Shown piece after piece: positions 12,501 through 23,410 of a stretch of DNA of 64,000 nt (within the stretch, counting starts at the first letter, position 1; each line of letters starts with the position of its first letter). Source of the DNA: Aplidium turbinatum (lineage: Eukaryota; Chordata; Ascidiacea; Aplousobranchia; Polyclinidae); NCBI GenBank assembly GCA_918807975.1, contig OU964921.1, forward strand, positions 35,490,498 to 35,554,497, given 5' to 3'. The position numbers and the translations under genes are program-made. The notes below the pieces were generated by a model. That model was not told the origin of the DNA, did not search any database, and saw nothing but the letters and a program-made list of their open reading frames with translations.

Positions 12501-14861
12501 TTTCAAAGAAAATAATATCTTTTGATATGATGTTCCTGTGTGTTTTTTGCAAGTTTCAAAAAGTACACTTAAAACTGCAATTGGGATCAAATTTAACATG
12601 ACAGTGAAATAATAGTGTTGTTACTAAACATTGTTGCCCCACAGTTGCTAAAATACTTGTGTTGTGAAGGTTTTAGTTTCTTAATTTTGTTGGTGAGGAG
12701 GTTCAGCAATGTCCTTTATAACTTTTAAATAGCCTACGGTCTTGAATGCATGATTACAAATGGATCAAACAATACCTTGGATTTTTTGTAACGTAAACAT
12801 TGTTTGGGGTCAAATTTGATCCTACAGTGTTTTTTACACAAATGACAAGCCTTGGCAGTATTTCATGATTTAGTTATTGGTAAGGAAAAGGTGGTTTATT
12901 GCTCAAAGGTGCTTAGCTGTGATAAACCACATTCTCTTCACCAACAACTAAACTATAAAATACTGTTAAAACCTCAGAGTCATTTGTGTCAAAAACACTG
13001 TGGGGTCAAATTTGACTTCAAGCAACGTTTACATAATAAAATCATATTACTGCATGAGGGTTAACCAGCAACTATTAATCAAAACTGCAGTTTAAACAAA
13101 TCTGTTTGCACCCTCAAGTTCAATTTACAAGGTACCTTACATGGGTACAGCCTCTAGCCTTTTACCCATCGGTGTCACAAAGTACGGTAGCACATTAAAA
13201 TAGCAAAGCACCTGCTATTTTTAGCTAAAGTTCATTACCGTAGTTATTATCAATAGCAACTAGTGACAGCGTCACTCTTTTTGCATACTGTTGCAGTGGC
13301 ATATACTACTTTCAGATGCCCGCCCTATTAAGCTTGAGAACATTTGGGCAACACTAAAAGGCGGAAACAAGCCGAAATAACTTTAGAATTAAAACAGTCA
13401 TAGTATTTAATGATCTCACAATTGCTTCTAAATAATATCTTTCAATGATATTTCAACATAAGAAAATGTTCGGTATTGAGTTATGGCTAAAAATCGCATT
13501 TCCGCTTTTTCCTATTTCAATAAGTTTCGTAATTTACTCCAATAACTGTGGAATTAAAACAGTCAAAGTATTTAATGACCTCACAATTGCTTCTAAACAA
13601 TATCTTTCAATGATATTTCAACATAAGAAAATGTTCGGTATTGAGTTGTTGTTAAAAATCGCATTTCCGCTTTTTCCTGTTTAAATAAATTCCTTTCAAT
13701 TTTCGAAATTTACTCCAATAACTGTGGAATTAAAACAGTCAAAGTATTTAATGACCTCACAATTGCTTCTAAACAATATTTTTCAATGATATTACAACAT
13801 ATAAGTAAGTTCGGTGGTGAGTTGTTAAAAATCGCATTTCCGCCTTTTTCCATGTTGCAACATTTCATGATGAAGTTATCGCTATGTTAAACAATATGGA
13901 CGCCAAGATCGTATTTCCGCGTTTTCTACATCGGCATTAAATCGCTACTTCTGCGGACAATACGCCATTTCACGCCCGGCTTATTTCCGCCTATTTGTGT
14001 TGCCCAGAACATTTATAGATTATAACTGTGTTACAAAACTGACTCAATTAACCAAACAAGTTTTTGCTTTATCAACAGACTAAGGTCAACTTAAAAATCC
14101 ACTACGGTACTGGTATTTCTCCAGTTACAATTTCTTGCCCTTAAGAAAATTGAAACTATGTTCAATTGGAATGAAATTCCTTACCTGGCAACAATCAGGG
14201 TTGAGAAAAACCCGGGTTTTTAAAAAAGCCCAACTCGCCTGGGTTTTATTTAAAAAAGATGCAAGACAGGTAGATTCATGCTTAATTCACCTCAAAACTA
14301 CTTTTTACCAATGAAGTGCTTCTCACTCCCAGTACATGCTGGCATAATTCAATAAAATAATGCACTAGGGTTGTTTAACTATGAGGCCTTCTTGCATAGA
14401 TGAGTTTTAGTGTAGTACAAAGTGGAATTACTTGATTTTGTGTACTGTACAGAAACATCCACTGTGTTTTCAATTTATCCTTGGAAATTTACTTCACAAT
14501 CTCATCCTCAAGTCCTAATTTGAAGTTTGTTTTAAGTGCCTTGTAGTGTTTTTGTTCATTTTTTAATAAAAACCACTCGGGTTTTTTTGGGTTGGGTAAA
14601 ATACCAACAACCCTGGCAACAATGCACCATTGACATGTACTCCGCTGTTAATTTTAAAGCGAAAACACTAGGCTATTGAATTATACTCATGACAATACAC
14701 AAGCACAATGAAAGCTCAGTTGATAAAGGTGTTTACATGGTATATGTATATATATTGTTTACACCAATAATTTGGTTATTAATAGGCCTACCAAAATAAC
14801 CTACCTGTTTTTGCTGCTTGAAAAAACGAGCAATGCATTGAACTGACTTCTGAAATGCCAT
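6523..14861 (-). CDS. PDHA1: Pyruvate dehydrogenase E1 component subunit alpha, mitochondrial
   Basis: Thiamine-diphosphate-dependent alpha subunit of pyruvate dehydrogenase in the mitochondrial matrix; with the beta subunit it decarboxylates pyruvate for acetyl-CoA. Ten exons join in phase: 14805-14861, 11965-12095, 11587-11680, 11002-11128, 10332-10516, 10046-10119, 9799-9949, 9641-9708, 8957-9065 and 6523-6693, giving 388 residues (human 390). Exon 1 encodes only [19 protein letters not shown], a basic amphipathic presequence. The thiamine-diphosphate motif GDGAANQ is in 10332-10516. [17 protein letters not shown] (9641-9708 into 8957-9065) keeps the serines equivalent to human regulatory sites Ser293 and Ser300. 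No frame breaks were seen. Introns carry transposons at 6871-8613, 10603-10982 and 12388-14615. The gene is convergent with CTP synthase and downstream of RPS18 on the same strand. Confidence 0.97.
6996..7164. mobile_element. 169-bp element with telomere-like core
   Basis: The 8-bp direct repeat TAAGCTAG (6988-6995 and 7165-7172) brackets 169 bp. The termini share the word TTCGGTGAGT in inverted orientation (TTTCGGTGAGTCC near 7009, GGAACTCACCGAA near 7140). The interior at 7095-7142 is a run of GGTTAGGGGTTAG-like units. The 8-bp duplication suggests hAT-type mobilisation. It sits inside the 6871-8613 element. Confidence 0.45.
7095..7142 (+). repeat. Degenerate TTAGGG/GGGGTTA tandem run
   Basis: Seven or so imperfect units of GGGTTAG, GGGGTTAG and GAGTTAAGG make up the core of the 169-bp element. 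It is interstitial and far from any chromosome end signal. Confidence 0.6.
10603..10982. mobile_element. Fold-back Penelope-like end pair
   Basis: This is an imperfect inverted repeat with arms of about 120 bp (10613-10745 and 10840-10980), sharing AACCATAGGCATAC, GCCGAGCAAC, ATTCAAG and TTTACAGAAACACAAA. The right arm contains CTGAAGAG (10844-10851), a GACATC/GATGTC stem (10852-10857 and 10862-10867) and AAAAACGTTC, a decayed hammerhead-like arrangement; the left arm carries the complement of GATGTCGAAAACGTT. The outer motif GGTAGAGAGTTT recurs near 38889 and, inverted, near 49250 and 2985. It lies in the PDHA intron 10517-11001. Confidence 0.6.
12388..13060. mobile_element. piggyBac-type non-autonomous element (MITE)
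   Basis: TTAA target duplications at 12384-12387 and 13061-13064 flank termini CCCTCA and TGAGGG. The inside carries four scattered copies of a GGGGTCAAATTTGAC-like word, a composition familiar from piggyBac-derived MITEs. There is no transposase. It lies in PDHA intron 1. Confidence 0.7.
13346..14005. mobile_element. 660-bp MITE with 9-bp target duplication
   Basis: Inverted ends GGGCAACACTAAAAGGCGGA (13346-13365) and TCCGCCTATTTGTGTTGCCC (13986-14005) are flanked by the direct repeat AGAACATTT at 13337-13345 and 14006-14014. A 9-bp duplication would fit a Mutator-like element, but the ambiguity at the junction also allows 7-8 bp. There is no transposase. It lies in PDHA intron 1. Confidence 0.75.
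13386..13850 (+). repeat. Three ~170-bp tandem repeats inside the MITE
   Basis: Units start with GAATTAAAACAGTCA at 13386, 13551 and 13727 (spacings of 165 and 176 bp) and run through CTCACAATTGCTTCTAAA to AAAATCGCATTTCCGC. They fill most of the element and explain the repeated reading frame at 13445-13684. Confidence 0.85.
14196..14615. mobile_element. 420-bp hAT-type MITE
   Basis: Termini CAGGGTTG (14196-14203) and CAACCCTG (14608-14615) are followed inwards by inverted AACCCGGGTTTTT and AAACCACTCGGGTTTT tracts. The exact 8-bp direct repeat GCAACAAT flanks the element at 14188-14195 and 14616-14623. It is non-coding and lies in PDHA intron 1. Confidence 0.85.
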
Positions 14862-14900
14862 TAGTATGTTTCTCACACGATGATGTGCTAATGTATTTTT

Positions 14901-14906
14901 TTTATA
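14901..14906 (-). promoter_or_regulatory. TATA-like box upstream of PDHA
   Basis: TATAAA on the minus strand lies 40 bp before the PDHA ATG (14859-14861). A minus-strand AATAAA lies just upstream at 14920-14925 and could end RPS18 transcripts. The stretch 14862-15349 otherwise holds the RPS18 3' region and the PDHA 5' region, with nothing else recognisable. Confidence 0.25.
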
Positions 14907-15349
14907 CCATCACCAATAGTTTATTTGAAAAATCCTATTCCTGAAACTAAATGAAACGCAAAATCAGAACACACAATACAATACCAAACAGAGCAATTTC
15001 TACTTTCAATCAAACAAACAAAATTGCAACAAATTACAGTTAGCTTTGAAGACATGACCAGTAACACAACAGATACGGTACAGTATGCAATTTACTTGAT
15101 CGTAAAACTACTAACCAAAATTTGTTGTGATAACAGTAGACAAGTGAACATTCATTGTTTGTAATAATATAGCATATCATGTATTACACACAAACAATAT
15201 CTTATGGTTCATTCAATAAAAGCTAATGTGCACACAAGAAATGTATTCGTTACACGTTTTGTTAGTTTCATTAAAAGTAGACAGTTGTTCAATGACTTGT
15301 TTGAATGTTCCAATTGTTGCATAGTGCTCAATAACAGAAATAGCTTAAA

Positions 15350-15808
15350 CTACTTTTTCTTTGAGACACCAACAGTACGTCCTCGACGTCCTGTAGTTTT
15401 AGTATGTTGACCACGCACTCTTAAGCCCCAATAATGACGCAGACCTCGATGAGCACGGATTTTCTTCATTCTTTCAATATCTTCTCGAAGTTTGTTGTCA
15501 AGTTGATTAGACAAAACTTGGGAAAATTTACCATCTCGGATATCCTTTTGTCTGTTAAGAAACCAATCTGGAATCTTGTATTGGCGAGGATTCTGCATTA
15601 TCGTGACGATTCGGTCAATTTCATCATCACTCAATTCACCTGCACGCTTTGACAAATCAACATCAGCTTTTTTGCATATCAAATTGCTAAATCTTCGCCC
15701 AACTCCTTTGATAGCAGTCATGGCATACATGATGTTTCGCTTTCCATCAATATTTGTGTTTAGAATACGCAAAATATGCTGAAACTTTTCTGGTAAAACC
15801 AAAGCCAT
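15350..15808 (-). CDS. RPS18: 40S ribosomal protein S18 (uS13)
   Basis: Structural protein of the 40S subunit head. The frame gives 152 residues, the same length as human RPS18, with [13 protein letters not shown] at the start, [20 protein letters not shown] in the middle and the basic tail [18 protein letters not shown] start at the ATG at 15808, because the two codons before it are GTG AAA rather than ATG. The coding region has no intron, unlike most animal RPS18 genes. A clean acceptor (TTTCAG) lies 14 bp upstream of the ATG, so a 5'-UTR intron or spliced-leader addition is possible. No breaks and no poly(A) remnant were seen, so I read it as a working gene rather than a retrocopy. PDHA follows 488 bp downstream on the same strand. 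Confidence 0.95.
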   Translation of the reverse strand: MALVLPEKFQHILRILNTNIDGKRNIMYAMTAIKGVGRRFSNLICKKADVDLSKRAGELSDDEIDRIVTIMQNPRQYKIPDWFLNRQKDIRDGKFSQVLSNQLDNKLREDIERMKKIRAHRGLRHYWGLRVRGQHTKTTGRRGRTVGVSKKK

Positions 15809-16440
15809 TTTCACCTCCTTTCCTGAAACCTACAAGATCAAAAAGAACCCACAATGCCACACCATTAAAACGTCATACTTCAATGATTTTAATGAGAAAA
15901 TAATAGAAATCAAAAAAAAATTTGAAGGAGAAAAAAATGATTAGATGAGAATTGCAAAGCAGTTAATTTTATAATTTATTATTATACTTACTATTAAAAT
16001 GCCGGTATTGCAATGTTTATTTTTTCAAAGATAAAGATAGTCCCACAATCTGCTCCTAATTTTTAGGAATTTGAAGATATGGTTCTAAAACCGAAATAAG
16101 CTTTGATTATTCTTTCTTTCAGCTTTAATTATTTTTTCTTTAATGCTTTTTATATATTTTCTTGCTAACATTCGTACGCTGAAACGATGGTTTCACTATC
16201 AGTGTCCCTTCCACAACGAGCAAACGTTCTTTGGAAAAATTAGAAAACATTAAATCAACTCCTAGCCGGTGTTAGTGATACTAAATCTGCATTTCATTTG
16301 TAATGTGGGACTAGGCCTACAACACGGGCCCAGTTACATGTATTTGTGCCACCAAGCTCCAAATAACGGACCATTATCTTGTGTGGCCCTAGATTAACAC
16401 AACTCCGTGCAGTAGGTTAAGTGGGACCTTTCTGTATGCA
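15809..16440. other. RPS18 upstream spacer
   Basis: This holds the RPS18 5' flank, with the TTTCAG acceptor at about 15823-15828, and AT-rich sequence. I see no second gene, no tRNA and no clear transposon ends. Confidence 0.4.
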
Positions 16441-16443
16441 ACT

Positions 16444-16915
16444 TTGTGGCAAAAGAATGTGGCTTTGCCCGTGGTAGGATTTCTTTGTGGGGTTTCCTTT
16501 GCCTGCCTTGCTCTTCTTTGCTATGAGCTAAACGCATCAAGACGTGTTCCCCTCACGACCATCAGCACTCTTGATAACGCACCATGGCCGATCTTCATAG
16601 CAACTTCCATACAAATCTTAAATATATCAGCTAAAGCTATTTGGGCTAATAAAGTTATAGCCTAAATATATGTTGTTTATTTATTTTTTATTTGTAACAT
16701 TTTCTTTTTTTATTTTCCCTTTATATCTTAAATTTTTCTGAAGGTGTTGCGACCGTGCCAATTTTTTTTCAACTCAATAACTTACTTCGGTCACAAACAC
16801 GTTTTAACGTTCGCGTTTTGTCGCTTTTACCTTTTTCTCGACCTTTGCTATGTTGACGTGTATTGTTTTTAATATGATGGTCAGAAATAAAAAACAACTG
16901 AACTGAACTGAATCT
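16444..16915 (+). repeat. LINE-like 3' end with (GAACT)n tail
   Basis: A short frame (16444-16665, many hydrophobic residues) is followed by a T-rich untranslated stretch, AATAAAA near 16886 and a terminal run of ACTGAACTGAACTGAA at about 16899-16914. That architecture fits the 3' end of a non-LTR retrotransposon. No reverse transcriptase is present, so the call is tentative. Confidence 0.3.
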
Positions 16916-17290
16916 GTAGTGTACAAACCAAATTTTGAAGACTCAATGAAAGAAGAATTTTTTCTTAAACATGTGACAACTGCATCCCTATAAATTTGCT
17001 AGATTCACTAGCGTTGAAAGGAGGGTCTAGAGAAGATACTTTTGGACCCGGGTCCGGGATGATTTTAGGGGTCCATAATCTTTACAATGTGGCCCGTAAC
17101 TTAAAAAAAACACCTCGCATAGTCGCATTCGTTGGCAGTGGTTAAGCGCTAGACTCAAAAGTATGCAGAAGACAGTTTGTATGTTCGGTGTGAATCTCGC
17201 CTAACAGTGAAAAATTTTGTTTTACCAAAAACTTGTGGACAGCCTATCACACATCTTTGCGGCACAAAAAATTGTAGGCTAGGATAGGCC

Positions 17291-17877
17291 CAGTGGCGTA
17301 CGCAGGATTTTCTCAAGGGGGGGGCCATTGAGAGTAGTGTAACCAGGAATTTTGAGAGGGGGAGTCTTACGACCGGCGGGCGAAGCCCGACGGCGTTTTC
17401 GCTTAAGACGACACCCAGCGGCGGGGGATCTGGGGGGCCTCCCCCAGAAATTTTTGAAAAATTACTTCGAATTCGGTGCATTCTGAGAGCATTTTCAACA
17501 AAAGTGTGGGTCTGAATATTCCTGTAAAATGGTGTTGTCAGGTGGCATAGCAAAAGGATAAGATCATGTTTTCTTCGGCATTTTTCGGAAATAAAGCTAG
17601 AAGTTTTCATGATATCCCGGTATGGTTTTAGTTTAGACTTTATCCATTTCTTTCTCACTATAATAGGCTTACAGAGCACTATGCTACATTGGCATACCTG
17701 GGGTGGGGTAGGTGGATTGGGCTATGTATTTCGTATTGGCTTAGTCTATATTGTTAATTGCTTTGACAGAGCAATGCAAAACATAGTAAATGGCTTAATC
17801 TACGTCGTTAACTACTAAAACATTTTAAGGGGGGGGGGGCCATGGCCCAATGCCCCCCCCCCCTGCGTACGCTAGTG
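17291..17877. mobile_element. hAT-type element, family 1 copy A
   Basis: Termini CAGTGGCGTACGCAGG and CCTGCGTACGCTAGTG are followed by inner G and C runs, and are bracketed by the 8-bp duplication GATAGGCC (17283-17290 and 17878-17885). From about 17333 the interior contains a second, related element (ACCAGGAATTTTGAGAG onward) whose core (GCGGGGGATCTGGGGGGCC, then AATTACTT..GAATTC) recurs at 21590 and 25040. Confidence 0.8.
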
Positions 17878-17885
17878 GATAGGCC

Positions 17886-18339
17886 TAACTACAAAAATAT
17901 GTTTGGACTCAAAAGTGTTAAATATAGGCTATAGCCTACGGAAGGTAGGAAGCAGGCGGCGCCGATCGGCTCAGACATGAGAAAATGTAGACTTATGTAA
18001 TAATATGTAGGATAGGCTATCCCGCCCAACCAGTTCCAGTAAAACTCGTAGAAGTGAAGTGTGCTATCTTATTTTCATTGCGCACTTGTGGAATCAAACT
18101 TTAGTATTTTCATAGGCCTACAAAACTTTTTTAGATTATGTGTTACCTATTTGATGACCTGTGGCATAAGTTTCAGGTGAACTCACATAAAAACAATTTT
18201 AAGCACTCCCCTAGTTCTACGCTGTTACTCGAGTGCACGAGCCATCATTGCACAAATTTCAAAAGTCCAACTGCTGTGGAAAATGTCTTTCAAAAAACGC
18301 TGCGGGTCGTAGCCTAAGGCGCTTCTCTAATTTTTGCTC
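17886..18339. other. Spacer without recognisable gene
   Basis: AT-rich unique-looking sequence between a hAT element and the LINE 3' end. I see no frame, RNA gene or terminal repeats in it. Confidence 0.4.
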
Positions 18340-20960
18340 GTCAATAATAAGATAATAATTTATTTGCATCAGACAAAGCTGTCCATATCCAAAACAAAAC
18401 AACAAAATAATAGACAAACTGCAAATGCACAAATAACGAACAACAACAACGAAATAACATCAAAAAATAACAAAATAATACACAAACTGCAAATGCACAA
18501 AATCTCAATAAATAGGCTAGGCCTATCTACTGTTACAAGTTTACAGACAATGGTACGGTAGCGCTACAAGTTAGAAGAACTGAAAGTATATTGAGAACGA
18601 TAAAAACAATCAGATGACATGGCAGCCATCAAAACTAGATAATAGCATAGCCTACATAGAATTATTATAATGAAGACGGTAATTTGATATACGATGGCAA
18701 TCAGACCTCATCAGGGAGGCAACAATAGAGTTAGACGATACTTCGCATCTTCCAACAAAAGAAAAAACATATTTACGAAGTAATGCATCAAATGTTATGA
18801 TGTTACACAAGACTTGATGTTCACGTACACTATAGTGTTTAGGCAAATTGTGTATAATTCTAAACACATTATTGAAGGCAACACGCAGACGATTAATGTC
18901 ACGCTGATGATAATTTTCCCACAGATGACATGCATAGGCCTACATTGGGGTACAATAAGAACGGAATAGAACATTTTTAATATCACTGGAGCACTTGTAA
19001 AATTTGGATTTTAATTTGTTGGCAGAACAGTAGATTGATCGCACTTGTCGATTTATATCCTTGTCGTCACACATTGCCGTGTCAAGAAAAACACCCAAAT
19101 ATTTGACACTGTCTACGAATTTGATCTCACTTCCATTGAGCCGTACAATTGGATTCAAATTTAACTTTAAGTGTTTGGTTTGGAAGTACATAGCAAATGA
19201 CTTTTTGCAGTTAAAAATGACATCGTTAGAAAGCGCATAATCTTCACACACATTCAAGATACTCTGCAGACCATGAACACTTGGAGAAATACAACAAATA
19301 TCATCAGCAAACATGAGATGATTAACAAGTGTATTACCTATGTAACAGCCTGCCTTGGTTTTGCTTAACACAGTCGATAGATCATCCATTTACACGGCAA
19401 ATAAATAAGGACTGAGAACACCACCCTGTTTGACACCATTGCTGACAGAAAAAGACTGTGAGTAATGACAACCCCAGCGTATGTACATCCGCTGATGGGT
19501 ATACCAATAAACTATTAGACGAACAATAAGGCACATCGGCACTCCTCGTTGAATTAGTTTCTTGAATAGGAGGCAGTGGCGTAGCCAGAAAAAAATTTTG
19601 GGGGGGGCCAAATATTTGATGAATTGAAGTGAACGACAAAGTGTTTGATTTAAGTGAAGACATCGCCACCTGATGTGCAGTGGGGCATCCTGGTGGCTTG
19701 AGCAAGGGGAGCAATAAAACTGGTGGGAGTTAGAGCGTGCCGAAGGCACGCGTATTCTAGGGGGGTCCGGGGGCATGCTCCCCCGGAAAATTTTTGCAAA
19801 ATTGCACTTAAATGATGGATTATAGCGCTGTCTTGGAACACTTTTAGGGTAATATTTATATGACATTTATTAGAAGATAAAGAGCTATTAACTTTTTAAA
19901 GGGAGCTCTTACACACGAACGGGCAAAATCTGTGGCTAAAATTAGAGAACACCAAAAACTCAGCTACACAAAAACCCAACAAAGTAAGCCATTCTGAAAT
20001 TGCTTCCACAAATTAGTTAAAAGAAACGTAAATCGAGTAAATTTTGCGCGATTTACGATTTGCACAATTTATTGGTGTCTTTCTGTGTGTCTAAAACAAG
20101 TCCTTGGGGGTGTTAATAGCCAGATGTCTTGGAAAACGTTATAAATTTCTACAAATTTTATTATATTTTCAACAAAGGCTTCAACTTCGGATTCAAACTT
20201 TGAAAATTTGGGGGGGGCCATGGCCCCTTTCGCCCCCCCCTGGCTACGCCTATGATAGGAGGTTGTGGTTTACCCTATCAAATGCTTTCGAAGCATCTAA
20301 GAATACAGAAAAAACAGGACTTCCACGTTTTCTGTAGTAAGACACAGCTTGCTTAAGTACAAAAATGCACATATCTGTGCTATGCTTAGGTTTAAAGCCA
20401 AATTGATTATCGTTTGTTGTGAGATAGTCATTAATAAAAAAAAGTACAACATGTTCAAATAGTTTAGAAATGACAGTAGCAAGAGCAATAGGTCTGTAGT
20501 TTGCGATGTCTCTAACGTCACCAGATTTGTTTTTAACAATGGGAACTAATTCAGTTTTAAGACAAGCATTTGGCACATACCCATGAACAAGGCACATATT
20601 AAAAAATGATGAAAGATATACACTGATACTGGAATCTGCATAAGCAATGTGCTCAGAAGATATTTTATCACAACCAACAGAGCAATTTAATGGCAATTTA
20701 TGAAGCAAAGAAGAAACTGTGTCAGCAGAGGTCAGAAATTGTTTAGTATTGTGATAGCCATGTATATCATTTAAGTGAGATGAAACAAATTCTTCATTGA
20801 CAACTTTTTTACCAGTCGAGTTTAGCAATTGATTAAAGTGACACATCCACATGTTCGAAATGTTTTTACTTCCAACAGCACTTCCGACAATAACATAAAG
20901 TGCGTGTTTATCGACTCCCGGTTTTCTGTTATAGTCTACCAGACTACCACTCTCTACAAT
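18340..20960 (-). mobile_element. Non-LTR retrotransposon (LINE, CR1/Jockey-like), 5' truncated
   Basis: The minus-strand reverse transcriptase reads NYRPIALATVISKLFE, then QFGFKPKHST, then DASKAFDRVNH (20250-20950); it resumes after an inserted element at 19573 with GVKQGGVLSP, then the catalytic FADD (about 19290-19310), KYLGVFLD and a typical C-terminal tail down to 18652. One in-frame stop precedes MDD near 19390, and the 3' part shifts frame near 18950, so it is dead. The endonuclease half is missing. The 3' end (GTCTGATGCAAATAA with ATT-rich tail) matches the fragment at 38625-38780. Confidence 0.9.
19574..20254. mobile_element. hAT-type element inserted in the LINE, family 1 copy B
   Basis: Termini CAGTGGCGTAGCCAG and CTGGCTACGCCTATG are bracketed by ATAGGAGG (19566-19573 and 20255-20262). 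Taking out the element with one duplication copy makes the LINE reading frame continuous (RVNHNLLFKKLIQRGVP), which independently confirms the boundaries. It is non-coding, 681 bp. Confidence 0.9.
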
Positions 20961-21449
20961 ATGCCTAATAAGTATCCAAACAGTTTAGAAAATTAAGTTA
21001 GAAGCTGTCTTTAATAGGCTATACGTCCTTATAAAATTACAAAAATACCCTTTTCTCGACCATGCCCGCAAAATCTCCGCACTCAGGTAACAGCGGGCGA
21101 CCTTTTATGGACAGCCCCTTAATTAGGCCTACCACTGTCTACACTCATTATAATTATTTATTCACGCTTTGCAATCAAAAAAGGTATTTCAAAAATGGTA
21201 GGCTTCGGTAAGCAATCGATCGTGAATCAAGAAACGGAAACATCAACAAACGATGATTTTACTCTCGCGGTGTGTGTTTGAGCAAGTGCAGCTCTTCCTT
21301 CAAAGGAATCTAAAAGATGGAGCAATTTGCAGGTACGCTAAAGACACAACTTTGGCCAGGGCTGATGCGAGGATAATTTGGGCTCGGTAGACTACCAATA
21401 AGACTCTCGAGCCCCAAATCATGACACTGCTAAGAAATAATGCTCTATC
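20961..21449. other. Spacer without recognisable gene
   Basis: Sequence between the LINE 5' truncation and the next hAT element. I see nothing coding and no terminal repeats. Confidence 0.35.
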
Positions 21450-22147
21450 CAGTGCCGGTCTTAGGGTATTTCGGGCCCTGTGCGGAATATGCTTTGCGGG
21501 CCCCAATTACAATAATCCAATTCAGTAGCGTAGCTAGGTACATTGAAAGGGGAGGGGCGGTGGTGGCGGCGTGATCGCCGAAGGCGACAACCAGCGGCGG
21601 GGGGTCTGGGGGGCCTCCCCCAAAAATTTTTGAAAAATTACTTTGAATTTGGGGCATTCTGAGAGCATGTTCAAAAATAATTTAAGTATGAATATTTCTG
21701 TAAAATGGTGCTGTCCGGTGGCATAGCAAAAAGATAAGATCATGCTTTCTTTGGCGTTTTTCGGAAATAAAGTTAAGCCTATGTCTCTATGTTGAGTCTG
21801 GATGCAACATATTTTGTCCCCTGAAAAATTCGTACCCTGAAATTGTGTAACAAAATTAAATTTCGACCTATTTCGTCCCCTGAAAAGATCGAGAAATTTT
21901 GAAATGTTTGCGGCAACTCCGATCAGCGACTTCGGCTAATGTCGTTTTTTTTCTCGATCTTTTCAGGGTACGAAATGTTCAGAGGACGAAATAGGTGAAT
22001 TCGTTGAGTCTCTATGTTTTCTTGTTGCTTTGTTGAATTTTTCCATTGAAAATGACAAAATTACTGCATTTTCTGAGTAAATTGCGGGCCCTCTAATTTG
22101 CGGGCCCTGTGCGATCGCACGGTTTGCACATCCCAAAGACCGGCACT
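21450..22147. mobile_element. hAT-type element, family 2, with nested pieces
   Basis: Termini AGTGCCGGTCTTAGGG and CCCAAAGACCGGCACT carry inverted GCGGGCCC words inside and are flanked by GCTCTATC (21442-21449 and 22148-22155). Nested inside are a family 1 piece starting at about 21526 (CAGTAGCGTAGCTAGG) and a fold-back at 21865-22000 whose arms share CCTATTTCGTCC and GAAAAGATCGAG. There is no transposase. Confidence 0.75.
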
Positions 22148-23043
22148 GCTCTATCTAATCAAAGAATAGGCTACGCGGTGCTTTCAAGCTCTCAGGCCTC
22201 ATGGAAAGGTTACAGGCCCTATCAACGCTAATGCCTGTGGTGCAAAATAGTAAAACTTGTTTTCGGGATTTTGATTTATATTGAATACCGGTATTAGGCT
22301 ACGTGGCTGAGACAGAACATTCTTGCCAAATTTCTATTGCCGAAATAAAAATACTGGTAGCGCAGTCGTGTGAGATTTTTTTGTGGGAAAATTTTTTTAT
22401 CAAGTTGATAGCCTACTTTATTCAGACCTTCTCTATACCGGTACAATGAAGATCAATTGGATGATGGGAAACCCCCTTTTTGGGTCATTTTCCCAAATAA
22501 CGTCACAATCCCTTTGGGTCCAAAATATAAAAAATTCTTAACTACATATTAAACATCATTTTTTAGCGTTTTTCAAGGGGAACAACTTTTTCTATTAACC
22601 AAAACCCTGAAAATGTACAGAAACATTGCTAAAGGGGGTTATAGCCTAACTTGCAAATTTCTGTTCAACTTTGAGAAAATTTGATGAAATTTAGTGACAG
22701 TGTGTAGCCTATGCCATCAAACATGAAAGAACTCATTCCATTGTATTCCTATTTCCATTCAAGAAGCTTTGGCAATGGACTTAAATGGACATCTTTGATT
22801 GCGATTGTAAATCTTTATACTGTAATACAATTATTGTCTGTGATTGTAAATCTGGAGGCAATAAAATAAGTGCTCTAAGACATTTGTTTAAGTAATAACG
22901 GTGAAGTAAGATTTCTACACGAAAATGGATTTTTATTATTGTGCTACCAAACTAAAAGAATGACATTACAATTCAATAAAAGTTGTAAGCAAGCGTCATA
23001 TATTTTGTAATAGGTCACATCTATTTTAGGAACCCACACGATT

Positions 23044-23266
23044 GAGTTTCCAATTGATATCTGCGTCTTGTGTGGAAAAGATGAAGATTCGCCTAAGAAT
23101 GTTGTTGGGTCCAAGGGTTTAAAAAGCATAAAGAAAACATGTAAGATGAAAGGAGAAGACCTGCACAAGAAATTGGCTCAGCTTGAAGCTTCTGAATCGA
23201 ACGTTGTGGTGCACATCAACTGCAGAAAACGCTTTACAGACCCGAGACCTTTGGATCTAACTGGCT
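23044..23266 (+). pseudogene. Zinc-binding N-terminal fragment of an orphan transposon protein
   Basis: The frame reads CVLCGKDED, then a basic stretch, then VVVHINCRKRFTDP, a C-x2-C ... H-x2-C pattern suggesting a small metal-binding domain. The following 130 bp in another frame gives WLINHISKLGFAITADEVLRF, which looks like the continuation of the same protein. I recall similar N-termini in repeat-encoded proteins of aquatic invertebrates but cannot name the family. Confidence 0.4.
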
Positions 23267-23410
23267 GATCAACCACATTTCCAAACTTGGATTTGCAATT
23301 ACAGCTGATGAAGTGCTACGATTCAAGCAATCTGCGATTCAGAACGTTGACATTAGTCTTGAAGGGCAGACACACGCTACACAAGATCATCTGGTAAAGG
23401 TACATTTAAT

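Noticed and set aside
15434-15782. Plus-strand frames at RPS18
   Set aside because: Antisense shadows of the conserved ribosomal protein.
16444-16665. Small hydrophobic protein gene
   Set aside because: No upstream promoter or relatives; it is followed by a LINE-like tail, so probably repeat-derived.
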